Below are positions 18,309 to 27,959 of a stretch of 64,000 nucleotides of DNA, one piece after another. Below the pieces are notes generated by a model. It was given only the letters and a program-made list of their open reading frames with translations. It was not told where the DNA came from and searched no databases. The stretch covers positions 186,001 through 250,000 of the forward strand of contig NZ_WEGH01000001.1 of the NCBI RefSeq assembly GCF_009604375.1. The letters are read 5' to 3'. The stretch comes from Actinomadura macrotermitis (GTDB lineage Bacteria; Actinomycetota; Actinomycetes; Streptosporangiales; Streptosporangiaceae). Position numbers and translations under genes: made by a program. Within the stretch, counting starts at the first letter, position 1; the number at the start of each line of letters is the position of its first letter.

Positions 18309-21300
18309 TCATGCGTCGGGGACCGCCACGATGGGCTTCGCCCAGGAGCGGCCCTCGGCGTTCTTGAGGATCAGGTACTCGGCGTCCACGTGGGGTTCGA
18401 TCGCGCTGTGCTTGTCGTTGGGGGCGCTGATGACGAGCTGGAAGCCCAGCCCGCGCCAGGCGCCGATGGCCCGGCCGGTGAAGTGCGCGTCCGCCTTGAT
18501 CAGCGCCTCGTCGAGGAAGACCGGGGCGTAGCGCGGCCGCTCGGCGCCCGCGTCGCCCAGCTGGTAGCGCAGCGCCGCGCCGACGATGAACGCGACCAGC
18601 TCCTGGGACTCGCCGCCGGACTTCTCCCCGATGTGGTCGTAGACCGCGACGTGCGCGCCGGCCAGGTCGCGTTTCTCCGCGCTGATCCGGACGTGGTTGC
18701 GCACGTCGACCAGGTCGGCGAAATCGGGCGCGGTGCGGCGGATCCGGTCGATCACCCTGGCCATGCGGTGGTAGGCGCGCTCCCGGTCGGCGTCGGTGTC
18801 CGCCTTGTCGATGAGGGCCCGTACGTCGCGCAGCTCCTTGCGGAACCGGGCGCGCACCGCGGAGTGGCTCTCCTGCGGGTCGATGCGCAGCCGGTGCCCG
18901 TCGTCGGCGAACGGCAGCCCGGCGAGGATGCGGTTGACCGGGTCGATCCGGTCGCGGATCTGGCGGACCGCGGCGGCGAGCTCGCTGTCCAGGCTGGTCA
19001 GGTCGTTGCCGGAGAGCTTGAGGAGGCTGTCGCGCCACTCGGTCTCCAGCTCGTGCAGGCCGCTGGTCTCCAGGTCGGCGAGCAGGCGCTCGAAGTCGTG
19101 GTAGGAGGCGTCGGGGTCGGTGCCGAGGTTGGGGTTCGGCCAGCGCTCGACGAACATGGCGAACGTCTCCTGCAGCGCCTTGCGCGACCGGCCGATCGTC
19201 TCCTGCGCCGCCTTGCGGTCGTCGTGCATCCGCTCGGCGGCGCGCCGGTACGCGGCGTCGAACTCCGCCAGCGCCGTCGCCGGATCGGCGCCGTCGGGGG
19301 CGTCGCCGAACAGCGCCGCCAGGTACTCGCGGTGCTCGAGGACCACCTCGGTGCCGGTCGCCGCGGCGGTGTCGAGCGCCCGCTGGGCGCCGTCCACCTC
19401 GTCGACGATCGACTCCCACTCGGCGTCGAGCCGCTCCAGCTCCTTCTTCTGGCCGCCGACGCGCTCGGTCAGCTCGGTGACCCGCCGCTTGAGCTCCTCC
19501 GCCTCCCGCTGCAGCCGGTCGATCTCGGGGTTGCCCGCGCGGACCTCGGCGATGACCCGCTCCCAGCGGTCGCGTTCGGCGATGACCGCCTCGACGTCCA
19601 CCTGGTCCCAGGTCAGCTCGGTCACGGTCTGGTAGGCGGTGCGCCTCTCCTCGAACGAGTTGAGGTCCCGCTCGGCCTTCTCCTCCTGCGCGACGGCGTC
19701 GTCAAGGCGTTTGCGGGCGCGCTCGATCCGGGTGTCGAGGTCGGCGAGCAGCCTGGTGTTGGTGAATCCCAGCAGGTTGGCCCGGCCGTGGCCGCCGTGC
19801 GCGCCCCGGGCGCCCTGTGACATCTGGCCGGTGATCGTGAGCGCCTTGGAGTGCTGCATCAGCAGCGCGGGCGTCTCGACGCAGACGAAGTCGAACCGGG
19901 TGGCGAGCTCGCCCTTGAGCCAGGCGGTGAACGGCGAGGGCCGGTAGTCCAGCCGGCCGGGGAGCGTCCTGTCGTCCAGCCCGACCTCGTCGCGCAGGCC
20001 GGTGCGCACGCCCTCGAACCGGATGCGCCGCGCGACCGACACCGAGTCGATCGCCTCGCGGAACGCGTTCAGCCGGCCGATGTCGATCAGCATCTGGGTG
20101 GCGAACCCGCCGAGCGCCAGGTTGAACGCCTCCCGCCACGGCTCGAACTCGGTGCGCACCTCGATCAGCTCGCCGACGAACGGCAGGTCGTCCGGGGTGA
20201 GCCCGGCGCCCTCGGCCAGCAGGTCGCGGGCGGCGTGCAGGTCGGTGGGGATGTTGCCGCGGCGGGCCTTGACCTTGCCGCGTTCGCCCTGCAGCGCCTC
20301 CAGTTCGCGTTTCGCCTCCGCGCTTTCCGCGGCCGCCGCAGCGAACCGGTTCTGGGCGGTCTTCCTGGCGTCGGCGTCGGCCAGCACCCGGTGCGCCGTG
20401 CCGACCAGCTCGGCGTAGTCCCCGGCGGTCGACACGGCGGCGCCGACGGCGGCCAGGACGCGGTCCAGCCGCTTGCGGGCGCGCTCGACGTCGGCCAGCC
20501 GCTGCTCCACCCCGCGGATCTCCCGGCGCGCGGTGTCCAGCCGGTCGCCGCCGGTCGCGCGCAGGGTGTCGAGCACCGCGTCCCGCCGGCCCTCCGCCGT
20601 CTTGATCAGTCCGGCGGTCTCCGCCGCCTCCTGCCCGGCCCGGCGGCGCCGGGCGGACAGGACCTGCTCGGCGGCGCGCAGCAGGTCGAGCCGGCGTTCG
20701 TGCCGCCACAGCGCCGCGGGGGACGCCGGGGCGGTGAACGACCCGACGGCGTCGATGACCCGCGTCCGGGCCACCGCGTCGTCGATCGCGTCCCGGTGGC
20801 CGCGGATCGGGGTCAGCGCCCGCACCTGCTGCCGGGCGGTGATCATCCGGTCCCGGGTGCCGGACAGCTCGTCGAACTGCTGCACCACCTCGTCCGCGGT
20901 GGCCAGGGTGGACGGCTCCTCCAGCACCATCGTCTTGTACAGCGCGTCGACGGTGGTGATCTGCTGGCCGGCCTGGATGCGGCCGAGCAGCGCGACCGCC
21001 TTGTGCCCGTCCCCGGCGGCGCCGATGCCGAGCGCGGTGTGCAGCCGGGCGGTGAAGTCACGGTCGGTGCCGAAGCAGGTCAGGCCCGTCGCGGTGACCG
21101 CCTCGCGGGCGAACCTGCTGCCCGCGGGGCCGTCCAGCCCGCGCAGGTCGTAGGCGTCGTCCCGGGTGGCGCGGACCACCACGACGTCGTCGAGGGCGCG
21201 CGCCGACGACGGCACGTACCAGGCCCGCAGCGCGGTGAACACCGCGCCGCTCCGGTCGGCCCAGGTCATCGCGATCGCCGACCAGGTGTCGCGGCCGTCC

Positions 21301-21653
21301 CCGCGCAGCACCCGCGACCTGGTCTCGCCGTCGGTCCGCGACTCGTCGAGCTTGCCCCGCGCGTAGGAGAGGATGTTGCGCTGGTCCTTGCCGCGCGGCC
21401 GGCCGACCACCCCGCCGTTGGACGCCCCGTTGAACGGCGTGGTGTGCGGCATCAGCAGCGCGATGTAGGAGTCCATCAGCGTCGACTTGCCCGACCCCGA
21501 ACCGCCGCTGAACAGGGTCGCGCCGGGGGCGAACCGGACGCGGTGGTACCCGTCGTAGCCGCCCCAGTTGACCAGCTGCAGCTCCCGCGCCACCCACTGC
21601 TGCCCGCGCGAGGCCGCCGGGATCAGCCCGAACAGTGTGTCGATCATGCTCAT
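18309..21653 (-). CDS. jetC: JetC-like SMC/condensin ATPase (Wadjet/MksF-MukB type)
   Basis: 1114 residues. Walker A is at 50-58 (GGSGSGKST) after a hydrophobic strand ([10 protein letters not shown]). A long central region is rich in charged helical heptads (about 330-480 and 640-760) around a hinge-like segment. Near the C terminus are the signature-like [22 protein letters not shown] and Walker [15 protein letters not shown], as in SbcC-like and MukB-like ATPases. Together with jetA and jetB upstream it forms the SMC motor of a Wadjet or MksBEF complex, which extrudes DNA loops. The start ATG overlaps the jetB stop (ATGA). No jetD nuclease gene follows: the next genes are a DUF4177 protein and a two-component system. 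Confidence 0.9.
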   Translation of the reverse strand: MSMIDTLFGLIPAASRGQQWVARELQLVNWGGYDGYHRVRFAPGATLFSGGSGSGKSTLMDSYIALLMPHTTPFNGASNGGVVGRPRGKDQRNILSYARGKLDESRTDGETRSRVLRGDGRDTWSAIAMTWADRSGAVFTALRAWYVPSSARALDDVVVVRATRDDAYDLRGLDGPAGSRFAREAVTATGLTCFGTDRDFTARLHTALGIGAAGDGHKAVALLGRIQAGQQITTVDALYKTMVLEEPSTLATADEVVQQFDELSGTRDRMITARQQVRALTPIRGHRDAIDDAVARTRVIDAVGSFTAPASPAALWRHERRLDLLRAAEQVLSARRRRAGQEAAETAGLIKTAEGRRDAVLDTLRATGGDRLDTARREIRGVEQRLADVERARKRLDRVLAAVGAAVSTAGDYAELVGTAHRVLADADARKTAQNRFAAAAAESAEAKRELEALQGERGKVKARRGNIPTDLHAARDLLAEGAGLTPDDLPFVGELIEVRTEFEPWREAFNLALGGFATQMLIDIGRLNAFREAIDSVSVARRIRFEGVRTGLRDEVGLDDRTLPGRLDYRPSPFTAWLKGELATRFDFVCVETPALLMQHSKALTITGQMSQGARGAHGGHGRANLLGFTNTRLLADLDTRIERARKRLDDAVAQEEKAERDLNSFEERRTAYQTVTELTWDQVDVEAVIAERDRWERVIAEVRAGNPEIDRLQREAEELKRRVTELTERVGGQKKELERLDAEWESIVDEVDGAQRALDTAAATGTEVVLEHREYLAALFGDAPDGADPATALAEFDAAYRRAAERMHDDRKAAQETIGRSRKALQETFAMFVERWPNPNLGTDPDASYHDFERLLADLETSGLHELETEWRDSLLKLSGNDLTSLDSELAAAVRQIRDRIDPVNRILAGLPFADDGHRLRIDPQESHSAVRARFRKELRDVRALIDKADTDADRERAYHRMARVIDRIRRTAPDFADLVDVRNHVRISAEKRDLAGAHVAVYDHIGEKSGGESQELVAFIVGAALRYQLGDAGAERPRYAPVFLDEALIKADAHFTGRAIGAWRGLGFQLVISAPNDKHSAIEPHVDAEYLILKNAEGRSWAKPIVAVPDA

Positions 21654-22312
21654 GGCGCGACCTCGTTCCGTTCCCGCAGCCACCGGTTCAGCTCGGTGAG
21701 CTTCTCGGCGCTCAGCACGACCTCGATCAGCGGCGTGATCCGGTACCGGCCCGCGGACTCCTCCGCGAGCAGGCCCTCTGCCGCCAGCCGCTGCACCGCG
21801 TTGCGGATGTCGCGCTGGCCGCGGGCGAGGTTGTGGTCCTCGGGATCGAAGTAGGTCAGCACGGTCTGTTCCAGCTCTTCGATGTCGACCCGCGCGGACG
21901 TCTCGCCGGTGCCGCGCTCCCGCTGGAAGACGGTCCGCAGGTGGACCAGCACCAGGGTCTCGGCCCGGTTGTAGGGGTCGTCCTTCAGCAGGATCGGGAC
22001 GTCCGACTCCGCCGAGCGCACCTGCTGCTTGTAGGCGATGCCCCGGTCGTGGTCGACCACCAGCCGGACGAACAGGTCGTGCAGCCGCGACTCGATGATC
22101 TGCTGGTTCTCCAGCAGCGTGCGCCACTGCGCCGGGTTCTTGTCGGCCAGCAGGAACCGGCGCTGCAGCAGCCGTACCAGCACCCGCCGCACGTCCACGT
22201 CCAGCGTGCCGGTGTCACCGGCGAACAGCTCGGCCGGGTCGCCCTCCATCGGGACCGGCTCGATGAAGCCGGCCGCCGCGCCCTCCGGCCGGTCGCCGTC
22301 CGGTTCACCCAT
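21650..22312 (-). CDS. jetB: JetB-like DUF4194 protein (MksE/MukE-type kleisin partner)
   Basis: 220 residues. The DUF4194 pattern is clear: [57 protein letters not shown], then [19 protein letters not shown], and a C-terminal winged-helix part ([32 protein letters not shown]). The family is the MukE-like subunit that bridges the kleisin and SMC heads in Wadjet and MksBEF. It overlaps jetA by 8 bp and jetC by 4 bp, so all three are translationally coupled. Confidence 0.92.
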   Translation of the reverse strand: MGEPDGDRPEGAAAGFIEPVPMEGDPAELFAGDTGTLDVDVRRVLVRLLQRRFLLADKNPAQWRTLLENQQIIESRLHDLFVRLVVDHDRGIAYKQQVRSAESDVPILLKDDPYNRAETLVLVHLRTVFQRERGTGETSARVDIEELEQTVLTYFDPEDHNLARGQRDIRNAVQRLAAEGLLAEESAGRYRITPLIEVVLSAEKLTELNRWLRERNEVAP

Positions 22313-23819
22313 CGTCGTTCCCCGCTCTCTCGTCGCCGGCGCGGGCCGGCGCCGGGTTCGCCGCCAGCACGCCGCCGAACGCGAACCGGCGCCGGGTCCC
22401 GTCCGGGCGCACCGCGTCGACCGTCTCGATCTCGCCCGTGTCGGTCATGCCGAGGTCGTGCACGATCTCCAGCAGGCCGAGCAGGTCCACCGGCCGCCGG
22501 ATCGGCTCGGCCGCCGCGCGGAACGCGGCCGCGACGTCGACGCCGTCCGCGCCGTCCGCGAACGCCGCCAGGTGCGCGCGCAGCTCGGCGTACTGCGGGC
22601 CGCCCCAGGCGCGGGTGTCGGCGGACGGCACGTCCTCCGCCTCGTCCCATTCCCGCAGCGGCGTGGGCGGCCGCGGCGGGCGCGGATCGCTCACGGTCTG
22701 CCGCAGCTGCCCGACGTCGGCCACCGGCAGGCGGCGCAGCGGGGTGACGGCCTCGCCGCGCCGCGACGCGGGCACCCAGGCGTGGAGGCCGGACATCACG
22801 TCCCGCAGCAGCTCGTCCACCTGGCGGTCGCGCATCGGGTCGTGGTTGCGCACCTGGGTGGTGATGACGTGCGACGCCTGCCGCTGCGCCGCCAGCACCT
22901 CCTTGACGCCCTGCTCGATCCGGCGCGCGATCTCGGCGAGCTCCCGCCGCTGCGGCTCGGGCAGCAGGGCGGTGAACCGGTGCCGCAGCACGGTGCGCAG
23001 CAGGTTCCACAGGTCGTCGATCTGGGCCGGGTCGCCGATCAGGCGCAGCGCCCCGGCGAACGCGCGGCCCTCGGGCGTCGCGTCCATGATCTGCCGGCCG
23101 CGCTCGAGGTACTCGCGCAGCACCTCCCCGGTCGGCCGCACGTCCTGGCGCAGGTCGGCGACGACGTCGCGCTGCATGGCCTTGATCGACTCGGCGACGC
23201 GGGCGAAGTCGGCGGGCAGCTCGCGCGCCAGGTGCAGCACGTTCTCGGCCGCCTCCAGCAGCTGGTCGTCCTCGACGGTCTCCACGGCGCCGCCCCGTTC
23301 GAGCCGCGCCAGCTCCCGCCGGCGCTGGTCGATCTCGGTCTGCAGGCGGGCCATCCGGGCCATGACGTCGGGGTCGGCGTCCTGCGCGAGCCGCTCGACC
23401 GCCTCCAGCAGCGTGCGGACCCGCGACTGCGACACCCGGGTCCGCGTCCCGCCGACCCGGCCGGCCACCTCGAGCGCGCCGACGCCGTGCGCGGACAGCC
23501 GGTACACCTCGACGTCGTCGGAGACCTGCCGCACCAGCCAGCCCGCGTGGACCCACTGCCGGCACAGGTCCCGGGCGTTCCCCGCCGGCAGGGGCTGGTC
23601 GCCCTCGTCGCCGTAGCCCGCGGCCCGCAGCCGGGCGAGGGCGTCGGCGATCTCGGCGTGGGCGTCGGCCACCGCCACCGCCGGCCGCTCGGGCGTGAAC
23701 ATCATCGCCAGCACGGTCACCACGAACGGCGCGTAGGTCCGGTGGAGCAGATCGAGCATCGGGTTCTGAAACGCCTGGAGCGCTCCCCGGTACGCCCCCT
23801 CCACGCCACGTGTATCCAT
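22305..23819 (-). CDS. jetA: JetA-like DUF3375 protein (MksB/MukF-type kleisin)
   Basis: 504 residues. The DUF3375 pattern runs from the N-terminal winged-helix region ([23 protein letters not shown]...) through a central coiled region ([51 protein letters not shown]) to a C-terminal domain. This is the kleisin of Wadjet type I/MksBEF complexes and closes the SMC ring. It is the first gene of the operon. The ATG at 23819 leaves a 63-bp gap to the upstream beta-helix gene, which is on the same strand, so the operon promoter must be in this gap or inside that gene. Confidence 0.9.
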   Translation of the reverse strand: MDTRGVEGAYRGALQAFQNPMLDLLHRTYAPFVVTVLAMMFTPERPAVAVADAHAEIADALARLRAAGYGDEGDQPLPAGNARDLCRQWVHAGWLVRQVSDDVEVYRLSAHGVGALEVAGRVGGTRTRVSQSRVRTLLEAVERLAQDADPDVMARMARLQTEIDQRRRELARLERGGAVETVEDDQLLEAAENVLHLARELPADFARVAESIKAMQRDVVADLRQDVRPTGEVLREYLERGRQIMDATPEGRAFAGALRLIGDPAQIDDLWNLLRTVLRHRFTALLPEPQRRELAEIARRIEQGVKEVLAAQRQASHVITTQVRNHDPMRDRQVDELLRDVMSGLHAWVPASRRGEAVTPLRRLPVADVGQLRQTVSDPRPPRPPTPLREWDEAEDVPSADTRAWGGPQYAELRAHLAAFADGADGVDVAAAFRAAAEPIRRPVDLLGLLEIVHDLGMTDTGEIETVDAVRPDGTRRRFAFGGVLAANPAPARAGDERAGNDDG

Positions 23820-23882
23820 ATCGCCGACCAGGGTAAGGCCTGCGCGCTCGACTCCACGATCCGAAGGCCGCGGCGGGCCCGG

Positions 23883-25958
23883 TCAGGGCTGGGCGGTGAA
23901 GGCGGCCGTCCTGGCGTAGAGCTTGTAGAGCTTGAACGGGCCGGCGGCGGGCAGGCGGCAGGCGTTGTCGAGCGTCCTGGTCGCCTTCTGCAGGGTCAGC
24001 GTCGCGCCGCGGGCGCCGGGCTGGTCGATCTGGCCGCCCATGAACACCTGCATCTTGGTCATCAGGTTGCGGCGCTGGTCGGTGTTCGCCTCTGTCCAGG
24101 AGTGGCAGGTCACCTCGGCCAGCAGCGCGTCGTCGATGCGCAGGCCCTTGCCGTGGTCGTGGGGGTGGTCGTCCTTGCCGCCGGCGACCGGCCGGGGCGC
24201 GGCGGCCGTGGAGTTCGCCGGACGCGCCGGGGACTTGAACCAAGGGCAGGGCCCGCCGGGCTTCAGGTCGGACATGCAGACGAGGAGCTCGGCCTCGTTG
24301 GCGATGTCGCCGAGGCCGACGCTCGCCCACAGCAGCCTGCCGTCGGCGCAGTTCGGCAGGAACGCGGGCGCGGTGGTCGCCTTGCCGTTGTTCCACCAGC
24401 AGTTGCCCGTGTTGGCCGGGAAGGCGTCCCACCAGAAGTCGACGCCGTTGCCGGTCATCGTGTTGCCGTGGAAGGCGTTGCGGTGCGAGGTGGACAGCTT
24501 CGCCGGGTCGCAGCCGGGCATGGGCTTGCTGTCGGGGCCGCAGACGAAGGCGTCAGGCACCGCGAACAGCATCGCCCCGCGCCGCCAGTTGTCGCTGAAG
24601 CGGTTGTCGCGGACGATGTTGTCGTTGCCGCCGGCGATCCACATCCCGGTCCCCACCGGCACCGGCACCGTGGGCACCACGTCGCTGTCCGGCAGGTAGG
24701 GGTTGAAGTTGTTGGAGTAGAAGTGGTTGTTCTCCACCAGGTCGCCCTGCTGCGGGAAGCCGGGGTGGCCTGCGGCGGTGAACACGTCGGTGGTGAAGCC
24801 GAGGCCGTTGTCATAGAAGTTGTTGTGGTGCAGCCAGGTGGCGTTGCCGTCGGTGCCGGAGTAGCCGCTGGTGTTGTGGTGGGAGTCGCAGTAGCGGATC
24901 TCCTGGCTGTAGCGCGCCTTGGGGTAGACGCGCGTGTCACGGCCCACGTTGGTCTTGGCGCCCGAGCCCGGGTAGAGGCCGGAGTCGCCGCTGCCGGCCG
25001 CCTCGCAGTTCTGCACCAGGCCGTGGTCCTCGACGAACGTCAGCAGCCCGTACTCGCCGGCGTAGAACGTCTTGAAGCGGTCCAGCAGGTATCCGTTGGA
25101 CTCCAGCACGTAGATGTTGTGCTCGTTGGCGTGCCGCACGGTCACGTTCCGCAGGACGAACCCGTCGGCGCGGTCGGCGCGGATGCCCACGTCCTTCTCC
25201 GACTTGCGCGGGCCGTGGTTGCCCGAGGCGGGGTCGCCTGCGTCCACCACGACGTCGTCGGCGCTCACGCCCGACCCTTCGAGCTGCAGGTTGCAGCGCA
25301 CGCACGGGCCCAGGTTGGGGACGCCGTGCCGGTCGAGGCGCGGCGGGTCGGGGTCGGCGCCCTTGCCCGGGGCGCGGCCGAGCACCGCGATCAGGTTGGC
25401 GTCGTTCGGGCACATGTACTCGCCGAGGTAGGAGTAGGCCCCGGTGGACAGCTTGTAGGGGTCGCAGGCCTTGTCGTGGGTGGGCTTGGCGCGCGCCGTC
25501 GGCTCGGTGTAGAGGCCGGGCATGACCACGACGCGGTCGTTGTTCCCCGAGGCGGTCACCGCGGGCTGGATCTCGCGGTACTTGCAGCGGGCGAACAGCG
25601 CCCGGTTGATCCGCAGCAGTTCCTGCGCCTCGGCCGCGCCGAGGCTGCGCTTGTCGTGGGGGCGGACGCTGTAGCCCGACGTGCGCGCCTTCTTGACCGA
25701 GGCCTCCAGGCGCTTCAGCGAGTCCGGCGCGCACACCACGCGGACCGTGCCGCCGGACGCCGTGGTGATCGCCGAGGCCAGGCTGCGGGCGTCCGGCACC
25801 TTCCCGCCGGCGCACGGGTTCACCGAGCAGTCGGGGCCGGGCAGCGGCCAGTACGACGGCCGTTCGATGTGCGCGTCCGCGGCCAGCGAGGCCCCGAGCA
25901 CGAGCGCGGACGCCGCCGCGACCGCCGCCGTCACCCGGCGTATCCAGCGTTGACCCAT
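23883..25958 (-). CDS. Secreted right-handed beta-helix protein
   Basis: 691 residues. ATG 25958 is preferred over the longer frame to 26084 because GGGAGAG lies 5 to 8 bases upstream and because it starts a classic Sec signal peptide (MGQRWIRRVTAAVAAASALVLGASLAADA, cleavage near 29). The mature part has repeated Asn/Gly-rich turns typical of a parallel beta helix (ADGFVLRNVTVRHANEHNIYV; HNNFYDNGLGFTTDVF; VENNHFYSNNFNPYL; IVRDNRFSDNWRRG). An even number of Cys pairs suggests disulfides. A His-rich linker (DDHPHDHGK) precedes the C-terminal helical domain. The fold suggests polysaccharide binding or cleavage, but no catalytic set of pectate lyase can be placed. Confidence 0.85.
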   Translation of the reverse strand: MGQRWIRRVTAAVAAASALVLGASLAADAHIERPSYWPLPGPDCSVNPCAGGKVPDARSLASAITTASGGTVRVVCAPDSLKRLEASVKKARTSGYSVRPHDKRSLGAAEAQELLRINRALFARCKYREIQPAVTASGNNDRVVVMPGLYTEPTARAKPTHDKACDPYKLSTGAYSYLGEYMCPNDANLIAVLGRAPGKGADPDPPRLDRHGVPNLGPCVRCNLQLEGSGVSADDVVVDAGDPASGNHGPRKSEKDVGIRADRADGFVLRNVTVRHANEHNIYVLESNGYLLDRFKTFYAGEYGLLTFVEDHGLVQNCEAAGSGDSGLYPGSGAKTNVGRDTRVYPKARYSQEIRYCDSHHNTSGYSGTDGNATWLHHNNFYDNGLGFTTDVFTAAGHPGFPQQGDLVENNHFYSNNFNPYLPDSDVVPTVPVPVGTGMWIAGGNDNIVRDNRFSDNWRRGAMLFAVPDAFVCGPDSKPMPGCDPAKLSTSHRNAFHGNTMTGNGVDFWWDAFPANTGNCWWNNGKATTAPAFLPNCADGRLLWASVGLGDIANEAELLVCMSDLKPGGPCPWFKSPARPANSTAAAPRPVAGGKDDHPHDHGKGLRIDDALLAEVTCHSWTEANTDQRRNLMTKMQVFMGGQIDQPGARGATLTLQKATRTLDNACRLPAAGPFKLYKLYARTAAFTAQP

Positions 25959-26058
25959 CTGTCTCTCCCACGGCCGAAGGCTCACGCCCAAGCGCTTGTT
26001 CGCGGACGATAACACCGCCGCCCGGAAAACGTGAGAGACCCTCGCAACAAAGATCGCG

Positions 26059-26175
26059 GACGGCCGGAAGCAGCCACCCGGCACCGGCTCGGCGGCAGGT
26101 GTCCTCGTCCGGACGGCCGAGGCCCTGGACGACCCCGTCGAGGGAGACGAACATCGTGGCCGTGATCGAACGCGT
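26059..26175 (-). pseudogene. Decayed N-terminal fragment of a dihydrofolate-reductase-family (RibD C-terminal-like) gene
   Basis: In one minus-strand frame the stretch reads SITATMFVSLDGVVQGLG, followed by RPDEDT and, after a few residues, AGWLLPAV. This is the conserved start of DHFR-family reductases (ITATMFVSLDGVVQxPGRPDEDT...GGW). No start codon is in place before it and the similarity stops after about 40 residues, so it is a remnant. The surrounding bases 25959-26259 hold no intact gene; 25959-25975 is the ribosome-binding region of the beta-helix gene and the rest shows nothing I can assign. Confidence 0.6.
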
Positions 26176-26259
26176 CGACCTGGCCCCTCCCTGCAGTGGC
26201 CCTGCCACCCTCTGCACGAACAGACATCGACGAAATCGACACCGCCGGCTCGGCCGTCT

Positions 26260-27780
26260 TTATGACGAGCCGGTGTGGGCGGGCAGGCTGTAGCGGTAAC
26301 GGGTGGGAGCGAGGTCGTGCTCGTCAGGACGCCATGAAGTCCAGCGGCGACAACGTCCTCCCGAGGTCTGAACAGTGCCGTCCGGCCGGCGTGTCCAGTT
26401 GATCTGATCGACGACGACCAGGTCGGTGCGGGCTTCCTTGGCGTGCTCGACCTCGTTGGCGGTCAGCTCGACCGTGTCAGCGATGCCAGTGGATCCTTTG
26501 ACCTCGATGTGGAGTTCCTCGTCGCCCTTGACGGCCAACAGGTCGTAAGAGCGGGTGGCGCCGACATCCGTGATCTCGTAGTCCGGGTAGTAGTCGTAAG
26601 CGCAGCGGACGGCGTGCTCCTCAACGGCCTTGCGCAGGATCGGGTCGGCGATATAGCCGGCACCGGTCCTCGATCGAGGCCGCTCGGGAGTGGAGGCGCT
26701 GCGCCGTGCGGACCGTTCAGCTGGCGCAGGACGGGCGATGTGGGCAAGGGCCGGGATCAGGTCCAGGATCGCAGCGGGAACCTTGACCAGGTACGCCTGC
26801 GCAGTACGCAGCGGACGGCTGCCGGAGAAAACGAAAGGGTAGTACAACGGGCCGTCGACGTGCTTTTCCAGCTCTTCTTTGACTTGACGGAGCTGATCCT
26901 CCAAAGGGCGCAGGGTCTGCTGGCCGATCGGCGTAGCCAGCGGAGTGAAACTGGACAGTTCATAACGCCAGGCCGGGAGAGGGGCGGTGTTGGCGGGGCG
27001 CTGCTGGCCGTAGGTGCCGCGGGCATCCCAGAGGAGCCGGTCGTCGTAGGGGCCGTCGACGGCGGTCGAGTGACCGACGATCCCGGGTTCGACGTTGAGG
27101 CTTTTGTGCCAGTGCAGCACGATGTCACCGGGCCGAACCTGCGTGACCAGCGAATAGGACCAGAACTCCCCACCGGTGCCGTTACGTTGCAGCGCGATCA
27201 GGTTGCCGCCGAGGTCGGGCCGGTCCGTGATCTCCATCCAGAAGCGTTCGGCCGGGTCATCGTCCCACCAGCGATTGATCGAGCCTGTCGGCGCGGTGAA
27301 CTCCGTGCGCGCCTCCCGCGGTAAGGCCAGGTCGGCCGCGAGCCTGGCCGCGTCCGCCAGCCCGTATCCGGGGACCTTCAGCCGCAAGCGGATCCGTTTG
27401 GTGTTGTTGCCGCCCCGGGATGCGCCGGGAGCTCGGCCGATCGTTGACTGCGCGGAGCACAGCCGCACCCGCAATGTCTCCAGATCATGCTCATCGGCGA
27501 GCCGGATCGGCGCTGCGAACAGCCTGCGCTCGGCTTCAGGGAGCGAACTCGTCACCCGTGAGTCCACCAGGCCCTCTACAAGGACGGCGTCGCGCTCTCT
27601 CAACCGCGCCAGCAACAGCTTCAGGGCAGGTCGGTAATCGACATTGAACGGCTTGCGGCCGACAGAAGGGCGGGCCCCCGAGCTGCTTTTCAGCACCAAC
27701 GACAGCAGGTCCCTTCCCGCCTCGACCTCCACCGCGTATTCGGCGTCCAGTACCCGGCCGTCATCTGCTGTCGCTCGCAT
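26260..27780 (-). CDS. DUF3883-domain nuclease-like protein, possible modified-DNA restriction factor
   Basis: 506 residues from ATG 27780, which has AAGG seven bases upstream; ATG 27786 is too close to it. The C-terminal region (about 385-480) is a DUF3883/NO VEIN-type domain of the restriction-endonuclease fold: RKAVEEHAVRCAYDYYPDYE, YDLLAVKGDEELHIEVKGSTG, ELTANEVEHAKEARTDLVVVDQI, with the D...E-x-K catalytic pattern. The middle region (about 180-285) has RFWMEITDR, GDIVLHWH and GIVGHSTAVDGPY, which resembles PUA/EVE-type modified-base readers; this last point is an inference. It lacks helicase or methyltransferase partners. GC content is visibly lower than around it. Near the jet operon it may be part of a defence zone. 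Confidence 0.75.
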   Translation of the reverse strand: MRATADDGRVLDAEYAVEVEAGRDLLSLVLKSSSGARPSVGRKPFNVDYRPALKLLLARLRERDAVLVEGLVDSRVTSSLPEAERRLFAAPIRLADEHDLETLRVRLCSAQSTIGRAPGASRGGNNTKRIRLRLKVPGYGLADAARLAADLALPREARTEFTAPTGSINRWWDDDPAERFWMEITDRPDLGGNLIALQRNGTGGEFWSYSLVTQVRPGDIVLHWHKSLNVEPGIVGHSTAVDGPYDDRLLWDARGTYGQQRPANTAPLPAWRYELSSFTPLATPIGQQTLRPLEDQLRQVKEELEKHVDGPLYYPFVFSGSRPLRTAQAYLVKVPAAILDLIPALAHIARPAPAERSARRSASTPERPRSRTGAGYIADPILRKAVEEHAVRCAYDYYPDYEITDVGATRSYDLLAVKGDEELHIEVKGSTGIADTVELTANEVEHAKEARTDLVVVDQINWTRRPDGTVQTSGGRCRRWTSWRPDEHDLAPTRYRYSLPAHTGSS

Positions 27781-27959
27781 GGACATACCTTGGCACGAGA
27801 TGCCGACATTTCTGTCATGACGGTCATAGCGACACAGTGAGACTTGCTGAGGTTGGAGCCGCTGGTCTCGCCACCCGCGGACGGAATCACCTGAAGACGT
27901 GCGGTAAGGCAGCTTTCCAGGCATTGGCGGAGAACCGCGCGACCAGCGCGCGCATAGGT

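Noticed and set aside
22038..26012. Open frame of 1324 codons on the plus strand across jetA and the beta-helix gene
   Set aside because: It is antisense to two well-supported genes, has no recognisable domain, and has the base-composition bias of a shadow frame.
25959..26084. Longer N terminus of the beta-helix protein to 26084
   Set aside because: It would put 42 residues before a clear signal peptide, and the ATG at 25958 has a good GGGAGAG Shine-Dalgarno.
27931..27950. Hairpin CGCGC-GACCA-GCGCG as terminator of the siderophore operon
   Set aside because: The stem is only 5 bp and lacks a U-tract, so it is no more than chance in this composition.
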